From positions 1 through 24,254 of IMG/VR virus record IMGVR_UViG_3300047564_002913: 24,254 bases of DNA. One strand, given 5' to 3'. The position numbers and the translations under genes were made by a program. Shown here piece after piece: positions 1-5,716 of this stretch. Source of the DNA: a virus. Position 1 is the first letter of the stretch; every line of letters begins with the position of its first letter. The notes under the pieces were generated by a model. It was not told the origin of the DNA and did not search any database. It was given only the letters and a program-made list of their open reading frames with translations.

Positions 1-1
1 T

Positions 2-241
2 TATACACCTTTAGAAGAAAGGCTTAGTAAAATGTCTTTTGAGAAAAATAAAAGATACAAAGCAAAAGAATTTTATAAAACGTTTTTTATATTGACAAAT
101 ATATGTGAATTAGGTATGAGAGAGTTTATAGAAACAAATGACATAGATTTAGAAAAAGAAATGACGTTGGATGAGTTTATAAATCTGTGTAAAAATGTAC
201 CACGAGGAGAGGTTATTAAAAAATTAAAAACAAACAAATGA
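2..241 (+). CDS. Hypothetical protein, 5'-partial
   Basis: I do not recognise this protein. The frame is open to the left edge of the window: codons 2-31, before the first ATG at 32, read as YTPLEERLSK and look like normal coding sequence, so the real start is probably outside the window. If ATG 32 were the start, the protein would have 69 residues. It is charged and mostly helical in character, rich in Lys and Glu, with no membrane segment or obvious catalytic motif. Its TGA stop overlaps the ATG of the next gene in an ATGA arrangement, which suggests translational coupling and a shared transcript. Confidence 0.65.
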   Translation, partial: YTPLEERLSKMSFEKNKRYKAKEFYKTFFILTNICELGMREFIETNDIDLEKEMTLDEFINLCKNVPRGEVIKKLKTNK

Positions 242-1092
242 AATTTTTAAATGTAAGTGTTACTCCTCAAAGAACCACTAAACTAGGTAATTACCCAGTT
301 TATAATGAAAAAGATTTTTCATGTGCTAGTAATATTTTTAATTTACCACAAGACATAGAACCTTCTCGGTCTTTTGAAATAGCGACCGGAGGCACAAACT
401 TAATACTACCACCCGATGAAGATCAAGTTGACGGATATGTATGTGGTATATATGAAAGGATTAACAACAAAACTGGGTTAAATTGGAGCCAATCAACAAC
501 TTATGCAGCATATTCAAACCCAGTTTATTGGTCAACACAACCTTCTAGGAATGAATGGATAAGATCAGATAATGTTTTACTATTTAATATATATGACAAT
601 AATAATGCCATAATAAGACAAGAAGTTTTAGATGCGGAATTTATATTTTACAGATCTGGTAGATTTAAACCAGGTTGCTCAAATGTAAGTCTTGTAAACG
701 TAAGAGAAGCAGAAAGAATAGTAGAAATAAAACAACCATTTACTTTACCTCCAAACGAATATGGAGATGAATCAAATGATATGTTTGTTCCGGCAGGAAC
801 CTATGATTTAAATTCTGCACCAGGTGGAGAGTGTGATAACTGTCCAGGAACAATCATATTATCATATTCTAAAAACGGAAGATGGAGATACCTATTAGGA
901 GGACTTAACGGATTTGGTTGTTCGCCGTCAACAGGATATCAACCCTGTCTGTTGTACAGACAAAAAAGGGTTTTTGGTGACTGTGGTGCTGGTGCATGGG
1001 CTAATACTGGATCATATGCAACCCCTCCACAAAATTGGAATTTGTGTCAATTTGAGGGAGTAGGTATTCCAGCATGTGCTGCCTGTGGATAA
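238..1092 (+). CDS. Hypothetical Cys-rich protein, 284 aa
   Basis: This protein of unknown function starts at an ATG that overlaps the upstream stop (ATGA), so it is probably translated by coupling. It has no N-terminal signal peptide or transmembrane helix. The composition is rich in Asn, Gly, Tyr and Pro with scattered aromatic residues, as in beta-rich secreted or virion surface proteins. Cysteines are frequent and concentrate in the C-terminal 90 residues, with an ECDNCPG motif and a final ACAACG tail. Paired cysteines could form disulfides or bind metal, but no family was recognised. A virion or fibre-associated role is only a guess from composition. The next gene starts 8 nt after the stop. 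Confidence 0.7.
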   Translation: MKFLNVSVTPQRTTKLGNYPVYNEKDFSCASNIFNLPQDIEPSRSFEIATGGTNLILPPDEDQVDGYVCGIYERINNKTGLNWSQSTTYAAYSNPVYWSTQPSRNEWIRSDNVLLFNIYDNNNAIIRQEVLDAEFIFYRSGRFKPGCSNVSLVNVREAERIVEIKQPFTLPPNEYGDESNDMFVPAGTYDLNSAPGGECDNCPGTIILSYSKNGRWRYLLGGLNGFGCSPSTGYQPCLLYRQKRVFGDCGAGAWANTGSYATPPQNWNLCQFEGVGIPACAACG

Positions 1093-1095
1093 TTA
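1088..1095 (+). promoter_or_regulatory. Late-type promoter motif GATAATTA
   Basis: GATAATTA ends 5 nt before ATG 1101. It is a variant of the T4 late promoter TATAAATA and has the same phasing to the start codon as nine other genes here. It overlaps the stop codon of the upstream gene. Transcription would start at the A of the ATG. Confidence 0.45.
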
Positions 1096-1100
1096 ATATT

Positions 1101-1364
1101 ATGAAATTTGATTTATTAGTAGAAAAACAATTAAAAGGTTTAGCTTATGGTAAAACTTTAAAAGACATAGCTAAAAAAGCTAAGAAAAAACAAAAAAAGA
1201 AAAAAGAAAGCACTATAGTAGGACAATTAAAAGGAGAACTTAAAAAAGGTGTAAAGGTAGAAAAAGAACACACTAAAAGTTCTAAAATGGCTAAAAAAAT
1301 TGCTATGGATCACTTAATAGAAGATCCAAAATATTATAGTAAACTTAAAAAAGCAGGTCTTTAA
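1101..1364 (+). CDS. DUF5661-like small basic protein
   Basis: An 87-residue, very Lys-rich protein. The C-terminal part (about residues 50-87) carries the pattern G-x-EKEHT...A-x-x-IA-x-DHL-x-E-x-P-x-YY-x-x-L, which matches my memory of the DUF5661 family found in phages and bacteria; its function is unknown. A run of lysines (residues 24-35) could contact nucleic acid. The start is set at ATG 1101, not the in-frame ATG at 1074: the latter would overlap the upstream gene, while 1101 is correctly phased behind a late-type motif. The N-terminus MKFDLLVEK contains an LxE motif like those of T4 internal head proteins cut by the prohead protease, so packaging in the virion is conceivable. Confidence 0.7.
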   Translation: MKFDLLVEKQLKGLAYGKTLKDIAKKAKKKQKKKKESTIVGQLKGELKKGVKVEKEHTKSSKMAKKIAMDHLIEDPKYYSKLKKAGL

Positions 1365-1365
1365 T

Positions 1366-1438
1366 TGCGGAGTACAATTCCGGTGAATTGGGGTGTCTCA
1401 TAAGCATCTATAGGTGGGTTCGACTCCCACCTCCGCTA
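1366..1438 (+). tRNA. tRNA-Met (CAU)
   Basis: A full cloverleaf can be drawn. The acceptor pairs 1367-1372 with 1431-1436, but bases 1 and 72 are a T:T mismatch. The D-stem is CAAT/ATTG with loop TCCGGTGA. The anticodon arm GGTGT/GCATC has loop CTCATAA (anticodon CAT at 1399-1401). The T-arm GTGGG/CCCAC has the canonical loop TTCGACT. CCA is not encoded. The anticodon stem lacks the three G:C pairs of bacterial initiators, so elongator Met, or Ile decoding after lysidine modification, is more likely than fMet despite the open 1:72 pair. Confidence 0.85.
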
Positions 1439-1445
1439 TTTTTAT

Positions 1446-1520
1446 ATGTCGGTGGCAGACAAGAAATGCAGCAGTCTCCAAAACTGCCTTATGTGGGAGC
1501 GTTACCCACCCGACATGCCA
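1446..1520 (+). tRNA. tRNA-Trp (CCA), atypical T-loop
   Basis: The acceptor ATGTCGG/CCGACAT is a perfect 7 bp, followed by discriminator G and an encoded CCA (1518-1520). The anticodon stem GCAGT/ACTGC encloses loop CTCCAAA, giving anticodon CCA (Trp). The T-stem GTGGG/CCCAC is perfect, but its loop is AGCGTTA instead of TTCRANN, and the D-loop lacks the usual GG. Bases 54 and 58 become A and U instead of U and A. The gene starts 8 nt after tRNA-Met, so the two are probably one transcript. Confidence 0.85.
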
Positions 1521-1521
1521 T

Positions 1522-1617
1522 TTTGTACTGTGGTTAAGAGCCTAATAACCCTCGGCGCTGGTCTACGTGGTAGGGTCACCATACGTAAGCAGAGGGCAGA
1601 ACCCATAACAGTACAAA
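1522..1617 (+). ncRNA. Unassigned structured segment between tRNAs (possible divergent tRNA)
   Basis: The segment lies exactly between tRNA-Trp and tRNA-Gly and is closed by a perfect 10 bp helix (1522-1531 with 1608-1617). Internal pairings include GGTT/AACC (1532-1535 with either 1547-1550 or 1600-1603), CCCTC/GAGGG (1549-1553 with 1592-1596) and a hairpin 1565-1571/1578-1586 with a two-base bulge. The size fits a long-variable-arm tRNA and GGTT/AACC sits where a D-stem would, but I could not place an anticodon arm or a T-arm. It may be a degenerate or unusual tRNA, or a rod-like RNA. No convincing ORF explains it. Confidence 0.35.
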
Positions 1618-1623
1618 TTTTTC

Positions 1624-1694
1624 GCGGTGGTAGTATAATAGTAGTACAGGAGTCTTCCAAACTTCGGGCCTCGGAGCGTAACCGTGTCACCGCA
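1624..1694 (+). tRNA. tRNA-Gly (UCC), atypical T-loop
   Basis: The acceptor GCGGTGG/TCACCGC pairs with one G:T. The D-stem is GTAT/GTAC with a 7-nt loop AATAGTA lacking GG. The anticodon stem GGAGT/ACTTC has loop CTTCCAA (anticodon TCC, Gly). The T-stem CTCGG/CCGTG has one T:T mismatch, and the T-loop AGCGTAA again lacks TTC and carries A54/U58, nearly identical to the tRNA-Trp loop at 1498-1504. CCA is not encoded. Confidence 0.75.
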
Positions 1695-1701
1695 TTTTAT
1701 C

Positions 1702-1730
1702 TTGATTTGACTAATAAAATTTGTTATTAT
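1702..1730 (+). promoter_or_regulatory. Sigma70-like promoter for 1737 gene
   Basis: TTGATT (1702-1707), a 17-nt spacer and TATTAT (1725-1730). The -10 ends 6 nt before ATG 1737, so the expected transcription start is the A of the start codon (leaderless mRNA). There is no Shine-Dalgarno sequence. Confidence 0.6.
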
Positions 1731-1736
1731 ATTTAA

Positions 1737-2549
1737 ATGAAAACTGTTGTCATACCAGATGTTCACCAAAGAGTGGATTCTGTAAAATGGATTTTAGAAA
1801 ACGAAAAAAATTACGATGAAGTAGTTTTTCTTGGAGATTGGTTTGACTCTTTTTATGAACCACCAAAAGTCGCAGGTTTTGAACAAACTTGTGAGTATTT
1901 AAAATATCTTGCTCTAGAACATCCTAACAAAGATAAATTTGTTTTTTTAATTGGAAATCATGACTTGAGTTACATTTATGAAAATAGGGATTATTCAATT
2001 CATAGAATTTCTAAAACATTAAAATATTACTGTTCTGGATTTACTATAACAAAAGCTAAAAAATTTCGTCATTCTTTTTTTGATCATGGTTTGAAAGACG
2101 ATTTCTTTTTTGAGCATTTTAAATTTGCACATCAAACTCAAGGTTGGACATTATCTCACGCTGGCATATCACTTCGTCTTTTTCCTTATGGATATACATT
2201 AGATCGTTTTGTAAATGAACTTCTTCCAGATGTATGGAAAAATTTTCGAAATTTAGAATATAATCATAACGAAATTATCTCTGCGGCAGGATACCATCGC
2301 GGTGGTATGCATCCAATTGGAGGGGTTATATGGCATGATTGGAATGCAGAATTTAATTCTACAACTGAAACAGGTAAACAAATTGTAGGCCATACAACTG
2401 TTAGAGAACCAGATTGTATTCATATGAATACGCCTTTAGAGTGTTGGAATCTCGACACCGAAAAAGATTATGGAGTTATTATAGGCGGTATGATGACAAC
2501 CAAGCCTATTAAACTGTCAGTTTCAAACGAAACTCTTCGACATGATTAA
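1737..2549 (+). CDS. Calcineurin-like metallophosphatase
   Basis: A 270-residue member of the calcineurin-like metallo-dependent phosphoesterase superfamily. All the signature blocks are visible in order: PDVH (D8, H10), GDWFD (D34), GNHD (N74, H75), SHAG (H141) and GHT (H219). These residues normally bind two metal ions and hydrolyse phosphomono- or diesters. The overall layout resembles phage lambda-type Ser/Thr protein phosphatases and bis-nucleotide phosphatases. The true substrate cannot be told from the sequence. The gene has its own sigma70-like promoter directly at the start codon and no Shine-Dalgarno sequence. It is followed after 2 nt by tRNA-Asp, so the tRNAs may be cotranscribed. 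Confidence 0.85.
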   Translation: MKTVVIPDVHQRVDSVKWILENEKNYDEVVFLGDWFDSFYEPPKVAGFEQTCEYLKYLALEHPNKDKFVFLIGNHDLSYIYENRDYSIHRISKTLKYYCSGFTITKAKKFRHSFFDHGLKDDFFFEHFKFAHQTQGWTLSHAGISLRLFPYGYTLDRFVNELLPDVWKNFRNLEYNHNEIISAAGYHRGGMHPIGGVIWHDWNAEFNSTTETGKQIVGHTTVREPDCIHMNTPLECWNLDTEKDYGVIIGGMMTTKPIKLSVSNETLRHD

Positions 2550-2551
2550 TA

Positions 2552-2628
2552 GGGATCATAGCTCAGTTGGTTAGAGCGCCTGCCTGTCACGCAGGAAGTC
2601 AGGGGTTCAAGTCCCCTTGGTCCCGCCA
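2552..2628 (+). tRNA. tRNA-Asp (GUC)
   Basis: A canonical bacterial-type tRNA: acceptor GGGATCA/TGGTCCC, D-loop with GG, anticodon arm CCTGC/GCAGG with loop CTGTCAC (anticodon GTC), T-arm GGGG TTCAAGT CCCC, discriminator G and an encoded CCA (2626-2628). It begins 2 nt after the phosphatase stop. Confidence 0.95.
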
Positions 2629-2633
2629 TTTTA

Positions 2634-2706
2634 GGATCTTTAGTGAAATGGACTATCACTCAACGCTACGGACGTTGCATTCCAGGTTCGAATCCTGGAG
2701 GATCCA
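2634..2706 (+). tRNA. tRNA-Arg (ACG)
   Basis: Acceptor GGATCTT/AGGATCC, D-stem GTGA/TCAC with a GG-containing loop, anticodon stem CAACG/CGTTG with loop CTACGGA (anticodon ACG, Arg), and T-arm CCAGG/CCTGG with canonical loop TTCGAAT. CCA is not encoded. It ends 1 nt before the convergent nucleotidyltransferase stop codon. Reading of CGY/CGA would need A34-to-inosine editing. Confidence 0.93.
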
Positions 2707-2707
2707 A

Positions 2708-3478
2708 TTAAAAACTTTCTGTATAAATTTTATCGTAAGCAGAATTCGCTATTTGAATAAGACGTTCTATATCCCCACTGTTGCGAAGCTTTTTAAACAC
2801 CAAATTTTCTACACAAAATTCACCTTCTTGTTTAACATTTAAACACTCTTTTCTTTCTTTTTGTAATTTATCTTTAAGATGTTGAGCAAAACTGCTTAAT
2901 TCTTCTAATTCTTCTTGAGATAGGTTTTCTTGATTTAGTTTGTCTTCTAATTGGTTTATAATTTTAACATATTCGTTAAACTTTAATTCTACAGAACGTT
3001 CATCAACCTCTGGTGGATTATATTGAGGTTTACGTAACCATTTATCAAATTTTAAACTATACAAACCAGAAGCACTGTGAGGTTCATTTATATCTTGCAA
3101 ATATAATTCTACTTCATGACCTTTAATTGTTATTTGATGGCGAAGATTCCAAACAAACCTTACACCGTCTAACGCTTTTTTAACTAAATCTATATCTTTA
3201 TTAACCTTAGAAAAATCAATAAGGATATGAACATCCAAATCTGAATAATCTGTGTATGTATAATTTGCCAATGACCCAGTTAATTGGATATCTTCTATAG
3301 GTATATCCAATTTTAAATTTTGATAAAAATTTTCAGCTATTTTAATTAATTTATCTTTAATTTTTTCGTTGAAATCCCCATTTTGCCAAAAATCTGGATC
3401 CAACTGGTCGTTGTAATATTGTTCCAAAATCATGTTTTGGTATACATTTTTAATATTATGTAGATCTGGACGAAACAT
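2708..3478 (-). CDS. Nucleotidyltransferase-fold protein
   Basis: A 256-residue protein of the DNA polymerase beta-like nucleotidyltransferase superfamily. The signature is LTGS (G68, S69) followed by YSDLDVHILID (D80, D82), the GS-x(n)-DxD pattern that binds nucleotide and metal. A third acidic residue is probably E124 in the HEVELYLQD strand. The C-terminal third is helical and coiled-coil-like (about residues 160-215). Similar predicted nucleotidyltransferases occur in large phages, with unknown targets. The N-terminal 25 residues precede the domain and include ILE, a possible (L/I)xE prohead-protease site. The gene has a CATAAATA late-type motif 6 nt before its ATG, unusual for an enzyme and consistent with delivery in the virion. 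It converges on tRNA-Arg. Confidence 0.75.
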   Translation of the reverse strand: MFRPDLHNIKNVYQNMILEQYYNDQLDPDFWQNGDFNEKIKDKLIKIAENFYQNLKLDIPIEDIQLTGSLANYTYTDYSDLDVHILIDFSKVNKDIDLVKKALDGVRFVWNLRHQITIKGHEVELYLQDINEPHSASGLYSLKFDKWLRKPQYNPPEVDERSVELKFNEYVKIINQLEDKLNQENLSQEELEELSSFAQHLKDKLQKERKECLNVKQEGEFCVENLVFKKLRNSGDIERLIQIANSAYDKIYTESF

Positions 3479-3484
3479 TTTTAA

Positions 3485-3492
3485 TATTTATG
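3485..3492 (-). promoter_or_regulatory. Late-type promoter motif CATAAATA
   Basis: On the minus strand CATAAATA matches the T4 late consensus TATAAATA at 7 of 8 positions and ends 6 nt before the nucleotidyltransferase ATG, predicting an essentially leaderless late transcript. Confidence 0.6.
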
Positions 3493-3500
3493 CTTTTAAC

Positions 3501-3529
3501 TTGCTTTGCCATGAAATTTCATTTAATAT
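3501..3529 (+). promoter_or_regulatory. Sigma70-like promoter for SemiSWEET gene
   Basis: TTGCTT (3501-3506), a 17-nt spacer and TAATAT (3524-3529), ending 6 nt before ATG 3536. The start point would be the A of ATG. It lies just beside the divergent late motif at 3485-3492. Confidence 0.5.
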
Positions 3530-3535
3530 GTACAA

Positions 3536-3811
3536 ATGAAAGAATTAATAACAGAACTTGCCGGCATAACTATGATGCTTTGTTTCATGTTTTGCTATAT
3601 TCCTCAAATTGTTAAAATTTTTCAGAACAAATCATCCAAAGACGTTTCTTTGATGCTTATCCTCATGTCAATTGGAGGTTACATATCTGGAATGGTTTAT
3701 ATGTTTTTAACAACTTTTGGTATCTGGTGGTTTTTAAATTATTGTGTTGGCTTGTTAATGTGTTGTGTGTTGGTATACGCTTGGTTTAAGTATAATGAAA
3801 GCGATTACTAA
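3536..3811 (+). CDS. SemiSWEET/PQ-loop family membrane transporter
   Basis: A 91-residue integral membrane protein of the MtN3/saliva/SWEET family, single-repeat (SemiSWEET) form. It has three predicted transmembrane helices (about residues 5-27, 37-59, 63-83). The conserved PQ motif lies in helix 1 (CYIPQIVKIFQ, P23-Q24), followed by the typical KSSKDVS loop and a second helix starting LMLILMSIGG. The length is that of bacterial SemiSWEETs, which dimerise to transport small sugars across the inner membrane. In a phage this is a candidate auxiliary metabolic gene that could change sugar or other solute flux in the infected cell. The substrate cannot be inferred. It has its own sigma70-like promoter, and tRNA-Val follows directly after its stop. 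Confidence 0.8.
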   Translation: MKELITELAGITMMLCFMFCYIPQIVKIFQNKSSKDVSLMLILMSIGGYISGMVYMFLTTFGIWWFLNYCVGLLMCCVLVYAWFKYNESDY

Positions 3812-3883
3812 GGACGGTTAGCTTAGCGGTAGAGCACCTCGTTTACACCGAGGGGGTCGTAGGTTCGAACCCTACACCGTCCA
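3812..3883 (+). tRNA. tRNA-Val (UAC)
   Basis: Acceptor GGACGGT/ACCGTCC, a D-arm with AGCGGTA loop, anticodon stem CCTCG/CGAGG with loop TTTACAC (anticodon TAC, Val), and a canonical T-loop TTCGAAC. CCA is not encoded. It begins at the base after the SemiSWEET stop codon, so it must be cut from that transcript. Confidence 0.95.
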
Positions 3884-3894
3884 TTCTATTAAAA

Positions 3895-4287
3895 ATGACA
3901 ATTACAGTTGATTTCGATGACACACTAGCGACTGGATACGCGACTGCGTGGGGTGGAGGTAGTTTATCTCCTGTGGAAAGAATTGTTAATTTCGTTAAAG
4001 AAAAACATTCAAAAGGTTTTGACATTCATGTTGTCACTTTTCGCAATTGGGATAACAAAAAAGAAGTTGAAAGTTTTTGCAGATCGCATAATATCCCGAT
4101 CAAATCCGTAGTTTGTACAGAAGGTAAAAATAAAATACCTTTTCTTAAAAAATTAAATAGCTTGCTTCATATAGATGACAGTGTTGAAGTTTGCACTCTT
4201 TGTATTATGGCTGGGATTGAAACCCTTTTAGTAGATTGGGGTCAGGAAAATAATAATACAACAGCTAGGTTTTTGCCAAAAATTTAA
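3895..4287 (+). CDS. HAD-superfamily phosphatase
   Basis: A 130-residue protein with the three haloacid dehalogenase motifs: motif I VDFDDTLA (nucleophile D6, general acid/base D8, T10), motif II VVTFRN (T48), and motif IV HIDDSVE (D94, D95); a lysine near K78-K80 can serve as motif III. There is no large cap domain, so access to the active site is open, as in phosphatases that act on macromolecules or nucleotides (for example polynucleotide 3'-phosphatase or 5'-nucleotidase types). The exact substrate is unknown. It starts 11 nt after tRNA-Val without a Shine-Dalgarno sequence and is probably cotranscribed with the SemiSWEET gene and tRNA. The next coding start lies 38 nt after its stop, behind its own promoter. 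Confidence 0.75.
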   Translation: MTITVDFDDTLATGYATAWGGGSLSPVERIVNFVKEKHSKGFDIHVVTFRNWDNKKEVESFCRSHNIPIKSVVCTEGKNKIPFLKKLNSLLHIDDSVEVCTLCIMAGIETLLVDWGQENNNTTARFLPKI

Positions 4288-4289
4288 TA

Positions 4290-4318
4290 TTGAATTTCCT
4301 AAATATTTTCAATAAAAT
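4290..4318 (+). promoter_or_regulatory. Sigma70-like promoter for 4326 gene
   Basis: TTGAAT (4290-4295), exactly 17 nt, and TAAAAT (4313-4318), ending 7 nt before ATG 4326. The TTG that would be the upstream alternative start codon is the -35 element, which decides the start of the following gene. Confidence 0.55.
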
Positions 4319-4325
4319 ATTTGCT

Positions 4326-4712
4326 ATGATTCCTTACGTTTATCATGAACCAAAGCATTCAGAACATGAACGAAACGACTGTACAGTCAGAACTCTTTGT
4401 ATAGCTACAAATCGTTCATATATGGAAGCTTACCAGTTATTGTTTAACGCTGGAAGAAAACCTAATAAAGGATTTTATTTTGAAAGACTTTTGAAGAAAA
4501 GAACAAATTATCTAGGTTGTTCTTTTACTAAACTCGGATTTCGCAAGCCTAAAACTTTAAAAAGATTTGTAGAAGAGTATCCAGATGGAGTGTATTGTGT
4601 TCGTATTCGCGGTCATGTATTTGTAGTCATGAATGGTGTAGTTCATGATATGATAACACCAAAACCATATTGCAGAATCACGGCAGCTTGGAAAGTAGAG
4701 AAAACATTTTAA
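4326..4712 (+). CDS. Cysteine-peptidase-like (papain/C39-like fold) protein
   Basis: A 128-residue protein. Residues RNDCTVRTLCIAT (C19) followed by SYMEAYQLLF resemble the N-terminus of small papain-like-fold cysteine peptidase families, where the Cys heads a helix. The C-terminal part has GVYCVRIRGHVFVVMNGVVHD, providing a candidate catalytic His (H97) and Asp (D108) in the usual order Cys-His-Asp. Function is unknown; a protease, amidase or transglutaminase-like role, or an inactive binding module, are all possible. The frame is open back to a TTG at 4290, but ATG 4326 is preferred because the TTG is the -35 of a well-spaced promoter whose -10 lies 7 nt before the ATG. HNH endonuclease follows after 4 nt. 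Confidence 0.6.
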   Translation: MIPYVYHEPKHSEHERNDCTVRTLCIATNRSYMEAYQLLFNAGRKPNKGFYFERLLKKRTNYLGCSFTKLGFRKPKTLKRFVEEYPDGVYCVRIRGHVFVVMNGVVHDMITPKPYCRITAAWKVEKTF

Positions 4713-4716
4713 AGAT

Positions 4717-5313
4717 ATGGACTCTAAACATTTATCACGAGACACAGTTCTAGTTTTAAACCGTAATTGGCAAGCAATTAATACTAAAACACCAATGGAT
4801 GCTATCACTATGATGTATTGTGATGTAGCAACTGGATTGAATATCATCGGTGAAGACTATATGATTCCTTTAAAGTGGAATGATTGGATTTTGCAAAATA
4901 TAGAAGACAGTGATGATTACATTAAAACGATTAGGGGTAATATAAAAATTCCTAAAATCATTGTACTTTGTCAATATGATAAGGTTCCTAAAAAAAGACC
5001 AAAATTTTCAACAAAGAATATTTGGGTTAGAGATGGTGGTATATGTCAATACACAGGTAAAAAATTGACTCCAAATGAAGGCAATATAGATCATTGTTTA
5101 CCTAAAAGCCGAGGAGGTAAAACCGATTGGTATAATTGTGTTTTAGCTCACAAAAAAATTAATGCTAAAAAAGCGAATCAGACACCAGAGGAAGCTGGGT
5201 TAAAATTACTTAAAAAACCAGAGGCTCCTAAAGAACTGCCTGTAACTTTTTACATTAAAAATAAACATCGTATTAAGGAATGGGATGTTTTTTTAAAACA
5301 TGCAACAAACTAG
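4717..5313 (+). CDS. HNH endonuclease
   Basis: A 198-residue protein with an N-terminal module containing VLVLNRNWQAIN (residues 11-22), common in front of stand-alone bacterial and phage HNH domains, and an HNH nuclease domain at about residues 105-160. The core is RDGGICQYTGKKL, then NIDHCLPKSRGG (D125, H126), then WYNCVLAH (N140) and KKINAKKAN (N149), matching the H-N-N pattern; the usual zinc CxxC pairs are incomplete. HNH enzymes cleave DNA with a single metal ion. It may be a free-standing homing endonuclease or a phage DNA-processing enzyme. There is no intron or intein next to it. It lies 4 nt after the upstream gene and overlaps the deaminase by 14 nt. Confidence 0.85.
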   Translation: MDSKHLSRDTVLVLNRNWQAINTKTPMDAITMMYCDVATGLNIIGEDYMIPLKWNDWILQNIEDSDDYIKTIRGNIKIPKIIVLCQYDKVPKKRPKFSTKNIWVRDGGICQYTGKKLTPNEGNIDHCLPKSRGGKTDWYNCVLAHKKINAKKANQTPEEAGLKLLKKPEAPKELPVTFYIKNKHRIKEWDVFLKHATN

Positions 5314-5716
5314 AATATCTTGGGAAGAATATGCGTTGCGTATAGCAGAAGTAGCTGCTTTGCGTTCAGAAGATCCTTATAAAAAGGTAGGAGCATGTGC
5401 TTTAGATCATTGTAATAGAGTTATAGGTGTAGCTTATAACGGTCTGGCTTCTGGTAAAGTGGTTGACGATTCTTTTTGGGCCGATAGAGAAGCTAGATTA
5501 CCATATATGATTCATGCCGAGGCGAATTTGCTTACTCTTTTTAAAAAAGGACAATGTAAAATGCTCGCTTGTACATTATTGCCGTGCCAATCTTGCGCAA
5601 CTATGATTGCAGGATATGGAATTAAAAAGGTGGTATACAAAGAGTTATATAAAAGAGATTCTAGAGCTTTGGATATTTTTAAATTTTATAATATAGAATG
5701 TATACAATTAGGATAA
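5300..5716 (+). CDS. dCMP/cytidine deaminase family protein
   Basis: A 138-residue zinc-dependent deaminase with the two defining motifs: HAEAN (H72 zinc ligand, E74 proton shuttle) and PCQSCA (C96, C99 zinc ligands). The length and the SEDPYKKVGACALD region fit deoxycytidylate deaminase (EC 3.5.4.12), which turns dCMP into dUMP for thymidylate synthesis, rather than tRNA adenosine deaminase. In T4-like phages this enzyme works with ribonucleotide reductase and thymidylate synthase to adjust the dNTP pool; the reductase is encoded nearby on the other strand. The start codon lies inside the HNH gene (14-nt overlap), which suggests coupled translation. Confidence 0.85.
   Translation: MQQTRISWEEYALRIAEVAALRSEDPYKKVGACALDHCNRVIGVAYNGLASGKVVDDSFWADREARLPYMIHAEANLLTLFKKGQCKMLACTLLPCQSCATMIAGYGIKKVVYKELYKRDSRALDIFKFYNIECIQLG

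Noticed and set aside
1074-1100. Upstream ATG for the DUF5661-like gene
   Set aside because: It would add MCCLWIINI from within the previous gene; ATG 1101 has the phased late motif.
1366-1438. Initiator tRNA-fMet reading of the CAU tRNA
   Set aside because: The open 1:72 pair is suggestive, but the anticodon stem lacks the three consecutive G:C pairs of initiators.
1446-1736. Plus-strand 96-codon open frame and two minus-strand frames over 1502-1769
   Set aside because: They run across tRNA-Trp, the structured segment and tRNA-Gly, with no start signal and no protein-like pattern.
2567-2842. Plus-strand 91-codon open frame
   Set aside because: It lies over tRNA-Asp, tRNA-Arg and the 3' end of the opposite-strand nucleotidyltransferase.
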